In this document: positions 1 to 12,564 of the stretch, piece after piece
How the letters are laid out: each line of letters starts with the position of its first letter
Position numbering within the stretch: position 1 is the stretch's first letter
Assembly (NCBI GenBank): GCA_016858145.1
Contig: JAEHOE010000058.1
Span: forward strand, 372,001-436,000
Origin: Edaphochlamys debaryana
Taxonomy: Eukaryota; Chlorophyta; Chlorophyceae; Chlamydomonadales
DNA length: 64,000 nucleotides
Reading direction: 5' to 3'
The notes under the pieces: model-generated
Told to the model about the DNA's origin: nothing
The model's database searches: none
Seen by the model: the letters and a program-made list of their open reading frames with translations, nothing else
Position numbers and translations under genes: made by a program

Positions 1-99
1 CGCTGCTCTGGTGCGGGTGTACATACGCATGTGGGACGAGCGGGTTTCTTCAGCAAAACTGACTTTGGGAACCGCGGCTGCCCTTGTGGGGCGTTGCAG

Positions 100-545
100 G
101 TTCGGCCTGCCTGCCCTCAGCCGAGAGGCATGCGAGGCGGTGGCGACGGCTGTGAGCCCCGCCACGCTGCCGGACGTGCTGCTGTGGTGTGCGCAGGTGG
201 GGGCTCAGGGGGGCTCCTGGGATGACCAATCAGAGGGACCCCGCATAGAGTGTCCTCATAGCTCCACTGGCCAACTCGAGTCGCTAGCACCCGTATTATT
301 TGCACCCATCTTTGCGCTCACACATCCAACCCCTGCTCCTTCCGTGCCCTGGCGTGCTGTGCCCGCAGAGCGGCGACGTGGACAGCGGCGGCGCAGCGCA
401 GCAGCTGCTGCCGCCGCTGCGGGCGGCCTTCTGTGCGCAGCGGCGGGCGGTGCTGCTGGAGGCGCCCGTGGGGGTGAAGCGCCTCATGGCGGCGGCGCCG
501 GACCTTCTGATGGAGCTGCTGCAGGAGGCGGAGCGGCGGGCATGA
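100..545 (+). CDS. 3' end of a BTB-family protein (partial, cut by window edge)
   Basis: Two terminal exons are readable. The first starts after a TTGCAG acceptor (bases 94-99) and covers 100-196, ending at a GTGGGG donor. The second covers 369-545 and ends in TGA. Both joins are in phase 0 at the shared intron. The protein end contains a leucine-rich segment with an LLW motif followed by a VKRLMAAAPDLLMELLQ helix. The same pattern (LLWADAR, then VKRLMVANPGLMLEVQ) ends the NHL-BTB protein at 22324-24575, so this is the C-terminal, BACK-like helical part of another family member. The BTB domain and N-terminus lie outside the window, so it cannot be known whether it carries an H3-like tail. Family assignment is by comparison within the window. 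Confidence 0.6.
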
Positions 546-556
546 AGCGGGCATGA

Positions 557-1459
557 AGAGCGGGGCAGGGCCAAGCGTGGAATGCAGGTTGGGCCCTAAA
601 GACAAGGAGTGGGCAGTGGGGATAGGGAAGCGTGTAGGCAGGGCTGCATGAGGTGAGGCGCGCATGTCGTGCAGGTGGGGCGGGGGAGTGCAGGCCGTGG
701 CGTGGGGTGTCGGGGCCTCGGGGTCCCGAAGGCATGATGCAACGGACTGCGGGTACCGGCATGCAGAGGCATGTTTGCAGTCGAGGCTTAAAGGCACATT
801 AAGGCTGCCAAGGGCAAATGCGGTGTGTCCGGGCTGCTGGTGGCGGCTTCGGAAGCGGCGAGGCGATGACCGGGCGGTGACTGCCCTTCAACAACCCTGA
901 CGGACAGCCTTCCAAGTTGCAGCGTCATGTATTGAGTCTCCGGTCTGTCGCCTTGCAGGTAGTGGGCCTCACACGCGATCCTGAAAGCCTTTCGACGAGC
1001 CCTCCCGCCCAGGTGGGCCCAGGCATCGCAACGGGTACATGTACAGAGGTACCTGCCGGAATTCCGTAGTAGCGGCACCACGGCAGCAGCCCCAAAACTG
1101 TAGGCATGCCTTCTGAGTTTGCCGTTTAGAGTTGCGATGGAGGGTCACGAGTTGCCGTGGGCAAGATGCGGGAGAATTGCGGGCAAGGTCGGGTCAGCTT
1201 ACTCTTCCAGCGCAGGGGCCTTCCCAGTTGATTTGAAATGGATACCAGCATGTCCGGGACTGCTGAGAGGCCTGGTTGACGGACCACTGACAGCCCGGGT
1301 TCGGCCAACCGCCCAATCCTGAACTGATTTGCCACCGTACTCCTTGCCATTTAAGCCCTGTGGGGCTCCGGCGGGACACCAAGCAAAAGAGCACAGCCAG
1401 CTCGTTATGTTCAAGTCAACAAAGCAACAAATCCCTCGCGGGGCCCAAGTTCCGAAGCC
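557..1459. other. Intergenic, no gene recognised
   Basis: This is the 3' flank of the BTB fragment followed by the probable 5' flank of the PDZ-like gene. Several short open frames exist on both strands, but none has a recognisable domain or a consistent splice partner. No RNA gene or repeat was seen. Confidence 0.4.
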
Positions 1460-3668
1460 ATGGACCGCCAGCCCACAATGACTCTTCGCGGTGCCCGCTA
1501 CATGGCGCGCACCACGGCGACGCGCGCTATCACGCACCGCCGCACCCTGATCACCGCTCCTGCCGTCTCCGAGCGCGTGGTCGCGCCACAGATCCGCCGC
1601 ATAACGCCCACAAACCACGACCCGAGCTGGGCCGAGACCCTAGCCTCTGCGCTTGTACTCGACCATATGTCCATGAAGTCAGGCACTGGGCTCATGGGCG
1701 CAACCTGCCCCTGGAGCCTTGAGGGCGCGTACCGGCTGGGAATGCACGGCGCCCTGGTCGTCGAGGGTAAGCCTCTCCGGGTTGACTGCACCGACGTTGT
1801 ATTCAGTTCAAAGACATGATGTCGCAATGCACGAAGAGCTGCGCAGCGCAAGGTTCTGCCCGACACACAGATGTTCATGCGCGTCCTCCCCGACAACCCT
1901 CAGGGCCGGCGCGCGCGGACGACGAGTTCGACGCAGTCCGCGTAACCGTGTCATCTGACCACGGCATCAGCTTCGAGCAGAAGATCGCCGGCGGCCCAGG
2001 TGGGGGCGCCCCGAAAGCATAGGCGGTACTGTGCCTGTACGTCAGCCGTCGCCCCGTTGTCCTGCCTTCGCTGCCGGCCTCTCAGGACCCCAACCCGTTC
2101 CTCCGTGCTCCCATTCGCCCCCCCCCCCTGCGCAGTGTTCATTGCCAGCGTGTCGCTCGAGGGGTCTGCCGCCAAGAACCCCTGGGTGCAACCGGGCTAC
2201 GAGCTCGTCCGGTGCAGCCGAGGTGCGCGCATGTGGGCTGGCGGGGTTGGAGACATTCCGTCTGATGTGCCGTCATCAGCCCTTCCCTCGCATTGTCTTT
2301 GCCCTCACCACGCATTGCCCTGCGTTACCGCTTCTCCGCGCCGTGCCCCGCAGCCATCAACATGTCCGGCTCCTACTCGAGCTCCGAGTACGACTGCGTC
2401 GACCAGGTGAGCTCTTCATCTACCGGTACGTACTGCGCCTTGAAGCCTGCCTAGACAGTAGTGGCATCCAGGCCGGCATCCAGACCGCGCTGCAGCACCC
2501 AGCGTTCCCATGCCCGACCAGCTCTGCCGCGCCTGTGCCAACGCAGCCGCGCCTTGTGCGCAACCCTGCGCAACAAGTCGAGTCACTCTTCGCACACACA
2601 CCCCGCCCCCCCCCGCCTGCCCCCAGTCCCTGGATGAGGTGCTGCAGGCCCTCTCCTCGCACGAGCGCTGCGGCTTCGACAGCCTGACGCTGGTGCTGCG
2701 GCCGCCCACGGCCAGGCAAGCCCCACGCTGACACGAGGCCCTGGATAGCTAGAGGCCCCGGCTTTGTGCGACCATGGCCTCCTGTGATTCGACCGTGTGT
2801 CGTGCCGCCCCGCTGAAGCAGCTCCCTTGCCTGTGCTCCCCTGCTTCCCCCTGCAGCCCCGCCAAGCCCGCTGCCGCGAGCGCGGAGGCGGAGGAGGAGG
2901 AGCCCGATACCGTCCGCCTCACCCTGCCCAGCACGGACCACGGCATCCACTTCCACCAGTCCGAGGGCGGGCCAGGTGGGGCGCGCCATTGCAGCCTCGG
3001 GCTTCGTGCACGGCCGTTGTGGGCCTCCCCCGCATCCCCGACGGATTCGGCCCTCCCCCACCTCGCTCCCCCGACTGAGCTCGTCCTCGCCTGCGCCCCC
3101 GCCCCCCACCCATGCCGCCCTCAGTGACCGTAGCCGGCGTCATCCCCTCTGGTGCCGCCGCCAAGAACGCCTGGGTGCAGCCCGGGTGCCAGCTGGTCCG
3201 CGCAAGCAGGGGTGAGCGGCAGCCGCACGCGCATGGGGCGGGGGCGTTGGGGGCCGTCTCATGTGTTGGGACGTTTGCCAGGGGCGCTGGCCCACCTCAT
3301 GCAGGTTGTCTTTGCGCTCACCGGGCTACTGAGTAATGGGTATACTCTCCTGACCGTGCCGCCCCTCGCCCTTGCCCACCTCCTCCCTCAGCTGTCAACA
3401 TGTCGGGCTCCTTCAAGGTGAGCCAGACGCCCCCGGGCAACTCTGCCTTGGGGTCCTTGCCGGGACCCTCAGCACTGAAGTCTGCACCGGTAGAAGCAAG
3501 TCTCATGCCTCCCTTGCTGCTATTCCCCTTGCCCCCCACCCTCAGAGCATGGAGTTTGACTGCGCCGACCAAGGCCTGAACGAGGTCCTCAACGCCCTCT
3601 CCTCCATCGACCGCTGCGGCCTGGAGGAGCTGACGCTCGTGCTGCGCTGCCCGCTGCCCAGCGCGTGA
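1460..3668 (+). CDS. Protein with two tandem PDZ-like domains
   Basis: The 3' two thirds is a clear multi-exon gene with two homologous PDZ-like units. Unit 1 uses exons ending at 2000, then 2136-2222, 2354-2406 and 2627 to about 2723. Unit 2 uses 2857-2975, 3125-3211, 3392-3417 and 3546-3668 (TGA). Each unit shows a beta strand with an HGISF/HGIHF carboxylate-binding-loop-like motif. Next come SAAKNPWVQPG / GAAAKNAWVQPG (the usual PDZ GD-type turn), an LDEVLQAL / LNEVLNAL helix and a final LTLVLR strand. PDZ domains bind C-terminal peptides; the partner is unknown. The intron between the units appears to have a GC donor (GCAAGC after about 2723). The N-terminal exon (1460-1766) is unrecognised and rich in Arg/Thr. 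The coding frame between 1807 and about 1925 could not be joined cleanly to it, so the 5' model may be wrong or contain a sequence error. Confidence 0.6.
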
Positions 3669-5614
3669 GCGGGCCGGGGGCTGCGTGGGCCATGTATGCA
3701 TACCACCCGAGTCGAATGTTGTTCGAGGGAAGGTCGGATACACGCACCGTACCGTGAGGTTCGCAGATAGGTGTGGGGTCTCTCCGGTGTCCTATGCAAG
3801 CGGCCCTGTTGGTGCCGCTCATAAACAGAAGTTGTGCAAGAGGGCGGATCCCCCGGGTGGGCTTCTGCCTTCGACATCAGCGTACCTCAAGTTTTATAGA
3901 GTGATGGGAACTCATGGCTATAGCATTCCATAGCTTCCCATCCTTAGTAGCACTGCAACATGTTTATAACAGTCCGGGATGTGTTTCTGGCGACTTTGCC
4001 ATAAGCCTACACAATGCAGGCGCGGGGGAACGTGTGCAGATGCTTACCGTTCGATACCACTTCGGAACAGCCCGCCGCATCTCACACTGTGGCGGGCTCC
4101 CTGCATGCCCTTGCTATGTCGACAAGGGCTGTTCGTAAGATGATAACGGGCAGCGCTGTCACTGGCGCTGCTCCTGTATAGTGAAGAACAAAGAGGCCTG
4201 GCATGCCGGGGACTCATCCCTGAGCGCTGCCGGCTACTGCTGGCGCCTGGCCGCCGTTCGCAGGTCCTACCTTCGTGTATGTACTTTGAGACGGACGTTT
4301 CTGTGCCCCTCCGGGGGCAGGCTGCACTGGTAGTGGTGCCCCTTGAGGCTGCATTGAAAGCTTGGTCTCCTCACATGTCTGCAATGGACTGCTTCTGGTT
4401 GGTTGATGCTTTAGTGCTAGCTGGTAAACCGAGGCCCATGACCCCTGCAAGCCCTCGGGCCCGCCGCCTTGGGTGAGTCTTCCGCCAATAGCTCTTGAGC
4501 AATGCCTTGCATCCCGCTGTGCGTTGTTCACCGGCACGCTTGCCTGCGGTTGTTTGCGCAAGGCAGTGGCTGTGTTCTAAGAGCGTGCTTGACTGCCTTG
4601 TTTCAGCGTTCCACATGGGGAATTGTTTCTTACGGCTTAACTTGCCGTATGCTGTGGGCCCTGCCGTATGTCCGGCGCGCCAGACAGCCTCCCCTTGGGT
4701 GACGCATGTCTGGCCTCGCCGTATGACTGTTGGCAGGCTTATAAGTAGGGTGGAATGCCTTTTAAGCTAGCTGGGGAGATTTGAGCAAGGTGTTGAAGTC
4801 GAGTCAGCAAGGTTCATGGGGAAAACTGACACAGCTGGTCCGGGTTCAACCCAAGTTGGGCAACCAGGTAGCATCCCGGCAATTGGGAAGCTTAGAAGGG
4901 GCTGCGGTGATACACCGCCAGCGATGTTGGCTGTTCGTTGAGCAAGGGGCGGCCCATCCGAACCGCTGTATGCGGCAGTCAATACCGTACAGTTGCTCAT
5001 TCTGATTCTGCCTCATATCTTTGGCACGGGTGCCGCCCCCCCCACCCTTGTCATGGGATCCATGTGGGAGCTGCAAAGCACGAGGGCGGGGGGCGGGACA
5101 AGGGTCTGGCTCACCGCACCTCAAGTTATATGCATGTAAGTCCATGTCTTTGCCAACGTCCTAGCCCGTCAGACCGTTGCCCCTTGACCGTTCCCATCTG
5201 CTGCCGTGCCGGTGCTTGTGTGCCGGTCTGGGTCAGGCCCGCGCCTGTGACCGCGTTGTACCGCCCACAGCGCCGCAACCGAATACGAGCATAATTGACT
5301 TTCCACCTCAGCCCGCTAACGTGTCAAAGGAGGCACAGCCAAACACAACCCTCGACAGCGCCGTCCAAAGCACTGCCTCCACCGTGGTCCCGGCCGTCAA
5401 GCAAGCACAACCTTATCCGATGCAGCCTCCCGCACAGCGCGCCCTCCCAATCACCGCACCTTTCACCGCATGCAATACCCGCGTGCATTCGCTCACCTCC
5501 CATCGCCCAGCTCCCGCCCGCTCCCATAAAAGACTGCTGCTGCCTACTGGCGCAACCCGTACTTGTCTCCCTCTCCTCAGCTTCTCTCCTCGCGCCCTCT
5601 CCTTCCCCTATCTC
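3669..5614. other. Long intergenic stretch, nothing recognised
   Basis: About 1.9 kb between the PDZ-like gene and the convergent 3' end of the FRA10AC1 homologue. Short open frames are present on both strands, but none shows a domain, repeat pattern or matching splice sites. It looks less GC-rich than the genes. It must contain both 3' UTRs; no clear TGTAA polyadenylation signal was identified close to either stop. Confidence 0.4.
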
Positions 5615-7019
5615 CTAGAGGAACAGCCCCTCAAAGTAGGCATCCATCTCGTCCTCCGCGCTCGACGCCTCCACCGCCGGCTTGGCCTCCCACACGCTGT
5701 TGTCAGCGGGCATGGTGATGATGGCCGGCGCCAGCTCGCCCTGCGCTACTCCCCCCCCCGTCGCCGTCCCCGCCACCCCCGCGCCGCCTGCGCCCGCGCC
5801 GCTGCCGCTCCCGCCCGCCGCCGCCGCAGGCGGCGGCGCAACGTCCCTCGCGGCCCGCTCGACGTCCTCTGGCCGGAGGCCCTCCGCTGCGTCCCCCTGC
5901 CTACCCCCGCCCTCGCCGCCTCCCGCTGCGTACCGCTGCACGAACTCCAGCGCCTCGCGGACCAGGGGGTCCTGTGGCGCCGCCTCCGCCGCCTCCGCCT
6001 CCCGCTTGCGCTTGCGCGCCGCCGCCGCATCGCTGGCCTTCTGCAGCGCCTTCTCCTTCTTGTAGTTGAGCTTGAAGGCGCAGGCGGGGCACACGCGCAG
6101 CTTCACCAGCGCCTGCTTGTGCTCGCCGGCCTCCTGCGGGGGGGCCGGGTCGGGTAGCACACCCAAACCTTCGCGTGACGGCAGCTGACGCGCCACACAG
6201 GGCTCTTTGCTCGTCCTTGCGTTCACACCAGCCCAGGCCCGCGCGTGCATGCACGCACCCGGCACGCACCTGGTAGGCGAAGTTCACCTCGTAGCTGCAC
6301 AGGCCGTCGGCGGCGTCGCAGCCGCGCGCGCCGCACACGAACTGGCCCTTGCCCGCCAGCACCTCCTTCTGCGTGCGCCAGCGCATGCCCAGCTTGGCCT
6401 GCTTGTAGTAGGTCAGGTCCACGATGGCGTACTCCTGGGGTGGGGATGCGGGAGCGGGGGGTTGCGGCGAGGCGGGCCGAGGGTCGGGCGGCGGTGGCCG
6501 ACGCGGCGGCTGCGTCCCCCGTCGTTACAGTCACCCTGGGGAGGGCCCCCGCCGCGGCCCGGCTCTGCGGACGTGCGGCAGCTGTCATCGCAGCCTACGT
6601 CATCCAGGGTCTTCTCAAGCGGGGCAAAAGGGCTCGGGCCTGATCACTGAGCCTGCAGCAGGCCCTCCGCCGGCTGGCCCGCGCTGAGCCCCTGGCCCCC
6701 GCCGCCGCCGGCTCGCCTTGAAGAGGCGGTCATAGTACCGCTTCGCCAGCCGCGCCTCCCAGCCGCTTGCCGCTGCGTCGTCGGCCTCCGTCCGGATGAA
6801 GCGGTGGTTAGCGATGAGGGCGTCAGCGTCCGTGCGCGTGCTGGGCCCCGGCTGGGGGGCCTTGGCCGCTTCCCCGCGTGGCGCATAGTAGCGCAGGTAG
6901 TCGCCGACCAGCTGCTTGTGCCGGTCGGCAGCATTCATGCCCAGAAGCGTAGTCGCATAGTGCTGGGCGCCTTGCGCGCGGCCAAACTGCTCGCGGCGCA
7001 CGGTCCCCAGGTTCGCCAT
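5615..7019 (-). CDS. FRA10AC1: FRA10AC1 homologue (nuclear, spliceosome-associated)
   Basis: Three exons, 6717-7019, 6270-6434 and 5615-6133, all joined in phase 0, give 328 residues; human FRA10AC1 is of similar size. Recognition rests on the order of conserved pieces. The N-terminal part has YDRLFK, continuing as EYAIVDLTYYKQAKLGMRWR. It is followed by EVLAGKGQFVCG, a pair of CxxxxC motifs (CGARGC, then CPAC) and EVNFAYQ. Then come ALVKLRVCPACAFKLNYKK and an acidic C-terminus ending DAYFEGLFL. The four Cys probably bind zinc. FRA10AC1 proteins are nuclear and associate with ESS2/DGCR14 in the spliceosome (family knowledge). Between the conserved core and the C-terminus lies an algal-type Ala/Gly-rich stretch. 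The first intron has a GC donor (GCGAGC after AAG), supported because the protein reads correctly across it. The start is the first ATG of the open frame. Confidence 0.85.
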
Positions 7020-7688
7020 CTAGGAGTTCGGACACAGCGGATCCATCTAACAGGTTATGTGCATTTGTGCGTGTAGTCTACAGGCAACGGCGGTTGACTT
7101 ATCGGCAGATATGCGAGCTGAGCATCGGTCGCGATGTCGAGCGAGTTTGGTAGCAAGTCGTGGCCTTGGCTGCCGGTAAGAAGTGAGTGGCACGTAAGCT
7201 CGTTCGAACATGGGACAGGCGCAGGCTGGGACCGTGTAACAGCCGGGAGCGCGGGCATGATGTCCATACACACTGCACGTCTCGGCACCCTCGGGGCTTT
7301 GCCCTCCGTTGTCGGCCCGCCCCCAGCGTCGCTATGCCAGATTACCCATACAAAACACAGCATGATCACAATCACGGAATGCTCAAGTACATCCCAACGC
7401 GCGCACAAGCTTGCCTCGTGTAACATCCTGCGCCCAGCCGCCAGCTCAACATCAGCGCGATGCCCCGAAATGGCCGGCCCAAGCCAAGCAGAAACCTCTC
7501 TCCCTTTTGCCGCAGGGGGAAAACGCAAACCCCTCAGACCGGTAGCCGCGAGCCCACGCCAGGGTTGCCTCCTACTCTCCTTCTTCCACCCTCTATCTGC
7601 CCTGCTTAGCTGTAGGGCCCCACGTCCCTGCCCCCGTGCACCCTAGTCTGCCCCACCTCCTCCTTCCTCTCATCGCGCGCCTGTCTCA
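7020..7688. other. Intergenic between FRA10AC1 and GH47 genes
   Basis: Both neighbours are on the minus strand, so this holds the FRA10AC1 promoter and the mannosidase 3' UTR. Overlapping open frames cover it on both strands, but none has recognisable protein features. Confidence 0.4.
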
Positions 7689-10600
7689 TCACGCGTCGCC
7701 CCCCAGCCCCGTGCGCTCGCGGAAGCGCTTGAGCGCCTCCCGCATGCGCTTGTCCGTGCGCGAGCCCCAGATGGCCAGCGGGTGTGCCTCCGTGTTGAAC
7801 ACAAACTCGTCCAGGGGCACCTGCGGGCGGGCGGTGGCGGGGTAAGGCAGAGTTACGAGCCTATGGCGAAAGCCCCCTCGACATTTGCTGGCCCCATGTA
7901 TTCTTTGCATCCCGCAGGCGAATCGAAAGCCGTGTGGCGAGCAGGCTTCGTGTGGATCCCCACCTCGAGCGGGTCGTCCGAGAAGAGCAGGTAGAAGTAC
8001 TTCATGGTCTCGGCCATCCAGAACGACTCCATCTTGTTGCCGGGGCCGGGCGGCACCGAGTTGACGTTGGACAGCACCTGGTAGCCGCCGCTGTCCACGC
8101 GGCAGAAGCGCTCATATGCGCGGAACATGTTCCAGCCCCACTCGCGGTAGATGGGGTCGCCTGAACGGGGGACGAGAGGGGCCAGATCAGCAAGAGATGG
8201 GCCAGGGCAGAGAGTGTGTCCACATAGCCGCCTTATGTCTGACGAGCACAATCGGAAAGCCCCGAGTGCGCTTTCACATGGCCCACAAGCGGCAGCGGCA
8301 GCACGCACCCGTCGCACGCCACAAGTAGAAGAGCGCCTCCGCCACCTCGGGGCGCAGGAAGTTCTCATTGCTGCGGGGCTGCATGGCGTAGCGCGTCAAG
8401 CCTGCCGCCCGCCCGCCGCGCGCCCAGCCGTCCTTGCTGGTGCCGGCCTGCAGCAGCCGCCGCCCGTGCCCCCCAAACGTGTTGCCCTCAATGTCCTGCC
8501 GCTTCAGCAGGCCGCCCGCGGTGACCTGGGCCCTGTCGTTGCATGGACCGACCGGGTGGTTGGGGAGGCGGCGGGAGAGGAGGAAAGGCGGGACGGCAGG
8601 AGAGGCGGTGAGTGCAAGTGCTGGAAGGCGAGCACTACAGCGTTTAACCGCACGAACATATGCAACCTGCCGGGGGAACGACGCATTGGCGGAAAGTGGC
8701 TTACCCGGAAGACTTGTGCTGCTGCCCGTCAGCGCCACTGTGGCCCCCAAAGTTGATGTCGTTGGAGCCCGCGTTGGCGCGGCGGTTGGAAAGGGACTCT
8801 AGCGCATTGGCCTGGAACGCCAGCTGCCGGGCCGAGGCCTGGCTGCCTGCCGACGACACCTGACCGGCCTGCTGCTGCTGCTGCTGCTGGGAGACGGGCT
8901 GGGGCTCGGGGCTCTGCACGTAGTAGATCGAGTCCCAGGCCACGCCGGATGCAGTGTGGTGGTAGAGCTCGTAGCAGGCGCGCATGAGCTTGACGGCCAC
9001 CATTAGGTCGTCGTCGTCCTCGGGGTTCTCGGCCGAGTTGACGCCGTACATGTGGCCTGCAGAGCCGTACGGTGCGACCACAGGAAGGCGTCAGCGCACA
9101 TGCCTAGGGTAGATGTCTGTCCATGGCTGGCCGCATTGGGCCGAGAGCCCAGGTACATTGCGAGTCCGAACCCCAGGGCCCGGAGCTTGGCACCCACCCA
9201 GGGCCATTGTTCCCGGCAGGAAGCAGGTGAGGTGCTCCAGAAGGAGCTGACGGGACATGCCGCTGTCGCTCTCGGCCACGATGGAGATCTGCGGGCGTCG
9301 AGGGCGAGGACGTTAGGCCGACAAGAAAGCAATTAACGCGGCGCTGGAACCGCTGGCTTGCCAAGGGCGCGCACGTCAGGCCGCCGCCAAGGCAGTACCA
9401 AGAGTCCAAGACAAACTCCTAAGCGATGGACCCGCCGCTGGAGACAATAAATTCCCGTAATACGCATCAAAGTCAACCTCCCCACAACATGCCTCACCAT
9501 GCCGATGTCGTCTCCCATCCACAGGTCCGTTAGCATGTGCCGCCGCATGCCGCGCAGGGCCTTCTTGTACAGGTCCAGGGTGATCTGGGACGGGGCGGGG
9601 GCCGCAACCAACGTCACAGTCAACCCAAGGCACACACAGGGCACCCGGCCACTTGCGACACGTACCGTGCCGCACCCAGGGAAGGCCCTTTCCCTTTCCT
9701 GCCGCAGCCCAGCTTCATAGCAACGTGGCTTCTCGTGCGCTCACCTGGTCAGTGCCGTTGGTCAGGATCCACTGCTTGAGCATGTACTCATACGTGGAGT
9801 CCGCCGCCGCGCCAAAGGTGTAGTGGTTGCCGTTGCAGGTGAGCGAGTCGCCGTTGAGCATGGTGCACATGAGGCCGTCCGTGTTGGGCAGCTGCGCCAG
9901 CACCTGCCATGTCTTCATGGCAGCCTCGCGGTAGCCAGGGTAGCCTGCGCGTGGGCCGGAGCGGTGCAAGTTGGGCACATCGGTTGGCTGGAGGGTGCGG
10001 CCCAAGTCGTCCAGGACACCCATGTAAGCTTACCGAACCCACTTCCACCCGCTGGCTGAGCAGCCCTGCCATTTTACTCAGCACATCCTTTCACCCTGGG
10101 ACCCACCCGAGATGCGCGTGGCAGCGCTGAACTCCATGGACAGAGTGCCCGCCTCCGCCAGGCAGGTGCCGCCCACGGAGCCGCGGTAGTTGGCCACGTC
10201 CTTGTCGTGCACGTTGAAGTGCGGCACGGGCAGGCCCGTGCTGGTGTTGAAGGCGGGCATGAGCCTGCGGGGAGCGGGCGGCGTGGCCGTAGGGGCAGTC
10301 AGAGACCCAGACGAGAGGGGCAGGCCATGACTGGTGTCGGGGCCTTGGCTTGAGGCGTCGGGGCAGAGCTGGAACGGGGATAGTGAGGCTGCGTCGCGGA
10401 GCTGCTGACCCCACCTGTCCGCGAACTCCACCATCTTGATCAGGTACGCCTCGTCGCCCCCGCTGTGGTAGTAGGCGGCCGCCAGGCCTCCCAGGATGCG
10501 GATGGTGGTCTCGAAGAACTGGGCCGGCGAGCGACAGGGGACAGGTGAAGTCAGCTCCGTGTAGTCAGGCACGACACAGCGCATGCATGAGCAAGTCGGG

Positions 10601-12147
10601 CAGAGTCCAGAGGCCCGTACAAGATGGCCAAATGGCTTGCCCGCTAGATACGCCTTCTCCCTGTCCCGACCCTGCATGCCACTCCCTCACCGAGACTTCC
10701 CCCTGATTGAGGTCCAGGTGGTTGATCACCCAGTGCCTGCAGGGCGGGTGGGCATGACCGTATGAGTAATGCTCCTCCCCTGCTCCCTCAGCATCGAGCC
10801 CGGATCCGCATTGTGGTTGGAAGCCACCATTGCTAGCCCTCCTCCCTCGCGCCTCTGCAGCTTGGTCCACCCCTCATCTGCCCCCTCCGGCAGCGCCGGC
10901 CCCGCACCTGGCCTCCGCGTACTCCTCCAGCATGCCCAGGATCTGCAGCGTGTCCAGGCTGTCCACGATGGTGAGGCCCATGCTGAACCACTCGCGGCTG
11001 TTGCGGCTGCCCGCGTTCAGCTCGTCGTGGCCCCAAGCAAACTGCCTGCAAGGCGAAAGCGGAGCGGGAGCTGAGCAGTCAAGCGGGCAAGGGTCGGCTT
11101 CTTGTGGTGCCCATGCCAAAGAGCAGACAGCTCATCCTTCAACCCAGGACTGCACGTGGGGTTATTGCCGGTCTGTGGCACAAACGCGTCGGTGCGCTCG
11201 GCTTCAAGCGCTCACTCTTTTCGCCCCGACCCACATCAAGCACGGACGTCTCTACAGGCCTTGCTGTGTCTTTCCCTCCCACCCTACCTGTAGCCCTTCC
11301 AGGTCCACTTTGCCGCGTCCCGGACCTTCTCCTTCCGCTGCGCCGCATCCTGGATACATCCCAGGCCGTCCGGGCCGCACTCGTAGTTGCCGTCACAGAT
11401 CTGTGCCTTCTGACAGCGAGGGGAAACGTCCTTCTCTGGCAGCTTATAGATGCGATACTTCTTGTCTTTGTGGGGGTGGTGCCGCAGGGGGTGCGGCGCG
11501 GTGTCTGGGGCCTCCGGCGTGGGCGGGGCCTCAGCCGCCTCCACAACCTCAGCCAGAGCTGGTGACTCGAGCTGTTTACCGGCGGTCGAAGCCCCGGACT
11601 TGCGACCAGTGTTGATGGTGTGGTCTGTACCCGAGCTATGCCCCGACATGGTGACGGTGGCCGTGGTGGGGTTCGCCGCCCCGCCTCGGTGTACCGCCCC
11701 AGCGATGACGGCGGCGGCCTTGTGCTCGGCCGCCTGGACTGCCGCCTTTGAGGCCGCAGACGCGGCTGCTAGACGAGCGCCCAGCGCTGTTGCGGTAGAG
11801 AGCCCTAGACCACCAGCTCCGCCAGCGCCCATGGCCCCGACGGTCCCTGCTCCGCCAGCGTTGCCGGTCTCGGCAGAGCCAACCGCGGAGGCCTGCTCCG
11901 TCGAGCCTAGGTGCACCTCTGACCGTTTCGCGTCAGCGGCTGCCATGTGAGCTGGATGGACTACTCCCACGATCCAGACGTAGGTCAGCAGTGCTACGCA
12001 GCCCACGGCGAGGATGGCCGCTCGCGCAGTCCGCGCATTGATGAGGCGCTGCCAAGACGGCCGGCCTCCCTTGCCTGAGTATCGTCCATACATGGCTGCT
12101 AGCCCGCTAGCGGGCGAGGAAGACGGCTGTTGCTTCTCAAGGATCAC
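7689..12147 (-). CDS. GH47 class I alpha-1,2-mannosidase, type II membrane protein
   Basis: Twelve exons: 11288-12147, 10908-11045, 10691-10736, 10415-10518, 10107-10264, 9745-9944, 9498-9584, 9198-9288, 8705-9056, 8309-8532, 7964-8160, 7689-7820. They sum to 862 residues. Residues 43-63 form one membrane helix after a short basic cytosolic tail, then a roughly 220-residue Ala/Gly-rich stem, so the enzyme faces the ER/Golgi lumen. Catalytic-domain landmarks in order are FAWGHDEL, GLTIVDSLDTL, GLAAAYYHSGGDEAYL, GGTCLAEAGTLSMEF, LCTMLNGD-like, GNKMESFWMAETMKYFYLLF and VFNTEAHPL. The Thr of the last motif is the usual calcium ligand. The family trims alpha-1,2-mannose from N-glycans in ER quality control or Golgi processing. 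A Gln-rich insertion (from about 8869-8898) and a disordered stretch interrupt the domain in exon 9. Another ATG at 12093 would shorten the tail by 18 residues. Confidence 0.9.
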
Positions 12148-12564
12148 AACATTGCGAGGTGTCCGCTATCAATGGCCTCGTGTATTTGCAGCAGATGTTG
12201 GGTCACGTCGTCCCTCGGTAGCGACAGGCCGGTCCTCCCTCCCCTGCACAACTAGCTCGCGCACGATTTGCGCTTCTGCAGCGAACTCACCCGTGCGGTC
12301 TACCCTAATGTATTCTAATAGGTTACAGCTGTAGAACGCTATGAAAATGCGGAACATAGGCGGTCGACGGAATGAAGCCGGGTGGGACGACTGGATCCGC
12401 CCGACACCAGGGCTGCCTCCTGCTCCTCTCCGGCCCTCATACGGCAAACACTTATCATACCTTCGCCTTGAAGTTACAGGTTCCACCAGCCACTAGCGAA
12501 AGGGACACCCGCCTCTCTGCAAGGCCCCATCGACAGCTGGACATGTGGCGCAAGCCAGGCTCCC
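12148..12564. promoter_or_regulatory. Shared divergent promoter region, GH47 / MLH3
   Basis: About 420 bases separate the start codons of two divergent genes, so both promoters must lie here. No convincing TATA box was identified. The assignment is from gene arrangement only. Confidence 0.4.
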
